NCBI GenBank assembly: GCA_029864805.1 | Contig: JAOTSS010000039.1 | Location: 1-18,246, forward strand | Direction: 5' to 3' | Source: Candidatus Nitrosopumilus sp. | GTDB lineage: Archaea; Thermoproteota; Nitrososphaeria; Nitrososphaerales; Nitrosopumilaceae | Length of the DNA: 18,246 nt | Shown here: positions 17,019 through 18,246 of the stretch, in pieces | Layout: each line of letters starts with the position of its first letter | Position numbering within the stretch: position 1 is the first letter of the stretch | Program-made: the position numbers and the translations under genes | The notes under the pieces: model-generated | The model's input: only the letters and a program-made list of their open reading frames with translations | Databases searched by the model: none | Told to the model about the DNA's origin: nothing

Positions 17019-18110
17019 TTATTTCAATATCCTCAATAATTTATCATCCATTCTATCTGGAAAACCTTTTCCATCAGTATTTGAAGTAATTACATAAAGA
17101 CTTCCATCATTACCCTCTACTACATCACGAACCCTCCCAATTCCACTAAGAATAGATTTTTGGGAGCTTAGTCCCTGTTCAAAATCTAGCTGATAGAGAT
17201 TTGCAGATCTCATGGAGGCCATAATAAATGGGAATTCAAAATTAAGTTTATCACCAGAATAAAACAAAATTCCTCCAGGCTCTATACTTGGATCATAACA
17301 GAGAAGGGCAGCTTCAAAATGTTCATCACCTGTACATTGCTGTTCAGGCCAACCATAGTTTTTTCCTGCAAGAATAATATTGATTTCATCATTTTTTTCA
17401 GGTCCAAATTCTGCCACAAACATGTTACCATTGTTATCCCAAGTCATTCCTTGAGGATTTCTATGCCCTAAAGAGTAAACAGGTGAATTAGGGAATGGGT
17501 TATCATCAGGGATTGTTCCATCATCATTTAGTCTTAAAATTTTTCCAGATAAAGAATCAAGATCCTGTGGAAGATGGGATGCATCAGAAACTGTTCCCGT
17601 ACCAACATATAGTTTTTTATCGGGTCCAAATTTTATAAAACCGCCATTAGTAAACGAAGATCCTGGAATTTTATCAAATATTGTTTCAGCATCTTGTAAT
17701 TTATTTTCTGATTCAGTAATTCGTAGAATTTTATTCCATAAATCTCCATCCTCTTCATATGTTAAAAAAACATAGATGTAATGATTATTTGAAAAGTTTG
17801 GATGAAGTGCAATACCCAATAATCCTCCATCAAATATATTCACAGGACGAAATGCAGCAAGCGATGATTCCAATAAATTTCCATTTTCAACAACTCTGAT
17901 GAACCCATCTTTTTCAGTAACAAAGACTCTATTGCCTGAAACAGCAATTGCACGAGGTTTGTCAAGATTATCAGCTAAAATAGTTACAAAATCATTTTGG
18001 GAATTTGAAGTAGGTTTTGGTAACGGTATAGGATCAGATGGTGACGTTAAAACTAATGCTGAAAAGATTATTGCACCAACAATTGCAATGATTTGAATTT
18101 TTTTATCCAC
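17019..18110 (-). CDS. PQQ-type sugar dehydrogenase-like beta-propeller protein, altered active site
   Basis: A 363-residue secreted or membrane-anchored protein with a hydrophobic N-terminal segment (about 6-22) and no lipobox cysteine. The rest follows the six-bladed soluble glucose/aldose dehydrogenase fold: DKPRAIAVSGNRVFVTEKDG (50-69), GLLGIALHPNF (96-106), YSLGHRNPQGMTWD (212-225), FGPEKNDEINI (235-245), NYGWP (251-255) and VRDVVEGNDGSLYVITSN (327-344). The conserved HRN arginine (R217) remains. The catalytic-base histidine normally found before the GGR motif is replaced: the sequence reads TNGGF (154-158). PQQ-dependent oxidation is therefore doubtful, and a binding or different catalytic role is possible. 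The start is GTG, with a TATA-like element about 28 bases upstream. It is first in a two-gene unit with HMG-CoA reductase. Confidence 0.82.
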   Translation of the reverse strand: MDKKIQIIAIVGAIIFSALVLTSPSDPIPLPKPTSNSQNDFVTILADNLDKPRAIAVSGNRVFVTEKDGFIRVVENGNLLESSLAAFRPVNIFDGGLLGIALHPNFSNNHYIYVFLTYEEDGDLWNKILRITESENKLQDAETIFDKIPGSSFTNGGFIKFGPDKKLYVGTGTVSDASHLPQDLDSLSGKILRLNDDGTIPDDNPFPNSPVYSLGHRNPQGMTWDNNGNMFVAEFGPEKNDEINIILAGKNYGWPEQQCTGDEHFEAALLCYDPSIEPGGILFYSGDKLNFEFPFIMASMRSANLYQLDFEQGLSSQKSILSGIGRVRDVVEGNDGSLYVITSNTDGKGFPDRMDDKLLRILK

Positions 18111-18132
18111 AAAAAAGTTATCTTTTCAAATC

Positions 18133-18143
18133 CTATTAATTAC
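18133..18143 (-). promoter_or_regulatory. TATA-like element of the beta-propeller/HMG-CoA reductase unit
   Basis: On the minus strand GTAATTAATAG is centred about 28 bases before the GTG at 18110, consistent with a leaderless mRNA. The match is modest. It lies back to back with the tRNA promoter in an 82-base divergent gap. Confidence 0.35.
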
Positions 18144-18162
18144 TTTCAAGAATTTGATAAAG

Positions 18163-18171
18163 CGTATATAC
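18163..18171 (+). promoter_or_regulatory. TATA box of the initiator tRNA gene
   Basis: CGTATATAC is centred about 26 bases before the first tRNA nucleotide at 18193, the expected spacing for an archaeal TBP/TFB promoter starting at or near the tRNA 5' end. Confidence 0.55.
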
Positions 18172-18192
18172 GGCTCAACTTCATTCATGTTC

Positions 18193-18246
18193 AGCGGGGT
18201 GGGGAAGCCAGACTAATTAGGGCTAGGTCATCCCGGCGGGCTCATA
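18193..18246 (+). tRNA. Initiator tRNA-Met (CAU), 5' half, with a D-loop intron; truncated by the right edge
   Basis: AGCGGGG (18193-18199) is the 5' acceptor strand, beginning with the A1 typical of archaeal initiators. TG and GGGA (18202-18205) form the 5' D-stem strand, pairing with TCCC (18231-18234). GCGGG (18236-18240) is the anticodon stem, ending in the GGG run that marks initiators. The loop CTCATA has anticodon CAT at 18243-18245, and the window ends one base later. The D-loop is 25 bases instead of about 10. Removing 18212-18226 gives AGCCAGGTCA, a normal D-loop with G18-G19. The 3' half lies outside the window. Confidence 0.88.
18212..18226 (+). other. 15-base bulge-helix-bulge intron in the tRNA D-loop
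   Basis: AGCC (18206-18209) pairs with GGCT (18221-18224), forming the 4-bp central helix. The 3-base bulges are AGA (18210-18212) and AGG (18225-18227). Cutting each bulge after its second base, as the archaeal splicing endonuclease does, releases exactly ACTAATTAGGGCTAG and rejoins CAG to GTC. Inside, CT/AG around AATT makes a tiny hairpin. The outer helix is weak (A18205-T18228, G18204-C18229). Confidence 0.75.

Noticed and set aside
1..18246. Mobile elements, CRISPR arrays, toxin-antitoxin or defence genes
   Set aside because: No transposase, integrase, repeat-spacer pattern or defence domain seen on either strand; the gene content is core metabolism and envelope.

Overview
The window looks like chromosomal DNA of a marine or low-salinity ammonia-oxidising thaumarchaeon (Nitrosopumilaceae, Nitrosopumilus-like). 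Four things point there. The leftmost gene has the signal peptide and N-terminal sequence I recall from the Nitrosopumilus S-layer protein. Most of the window is AT-rich. TATA-type promoters lie about 25-30 bases before start codons, which implies leaderless mRNAs. The right edge carries an archaeal initiator tRNA with a bulge-helix-bulge intron. This assignment rests on recognition, not on a database search.

Layout, left to right. (1) 1-4804, minus strand: a very large S-layer gene, cut by the left edge (about 1601 codons visible), with a compact promoter and a perfect inverted repeat upstream. (2) 5020-7564, minus strand: a threonine-synthase-family PLP enzyme followed after one base by a fused CysO-type ubiquitin-like sulfur carrier plus MoeB/ThiF E1-like activating enzyme. 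(3) 7782-8360, plus strand: a small membrane-anchored extracytoplasmic protein of unknown function. (4) 8362-15722, minus strand: a nine-gene histidine operon, hisG-hisD-hisC-HAD phosphatase-hisB-hisH-hisA-hisF-hisI, most genes overlapping by 1-4 bases. (5) 15761-18110, minus strand: a PQQ-type sugar dehydrogenase-like beta-propeller protein with a changed active site, then a class II HMG-CoA reductase. (6) 18193 to the right edge, plus strand: the 5' half of initiator tRNA-Met.

How the genes work together. The his cluster encodes every step from PRPP and ATP to histidine except phosphoribosyl-ATP pyrophosphatase (hisE), which is absent here. The HAD-family gene between hisC and hisB is the obvious candidate for histidinol-phosphate phosphatase. 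The HMG-CoA reductase makes mevalonate for archaeal isoprenoid lipids. The PLP enzyme and sulfur-carrier/E1 pair resemble the carrier-dependent amino-acid sulfur chemistry known from CysO/CysM and HcyS systems, so a role beyond threonine synthesis is possible but unproven.

I saw no mobile element, CRISPR array, rRNA or phage gene. The observations I rate most worth following are the D-loop intron in the initiator tRNA, the CysO-E1 fusion beside thrC, the repeat block with an EF-hand loop in the S-layer protein, the inverted repeat at the S-layer promoter, and the beta-propeller protein lacking its expected catalytic histidine.
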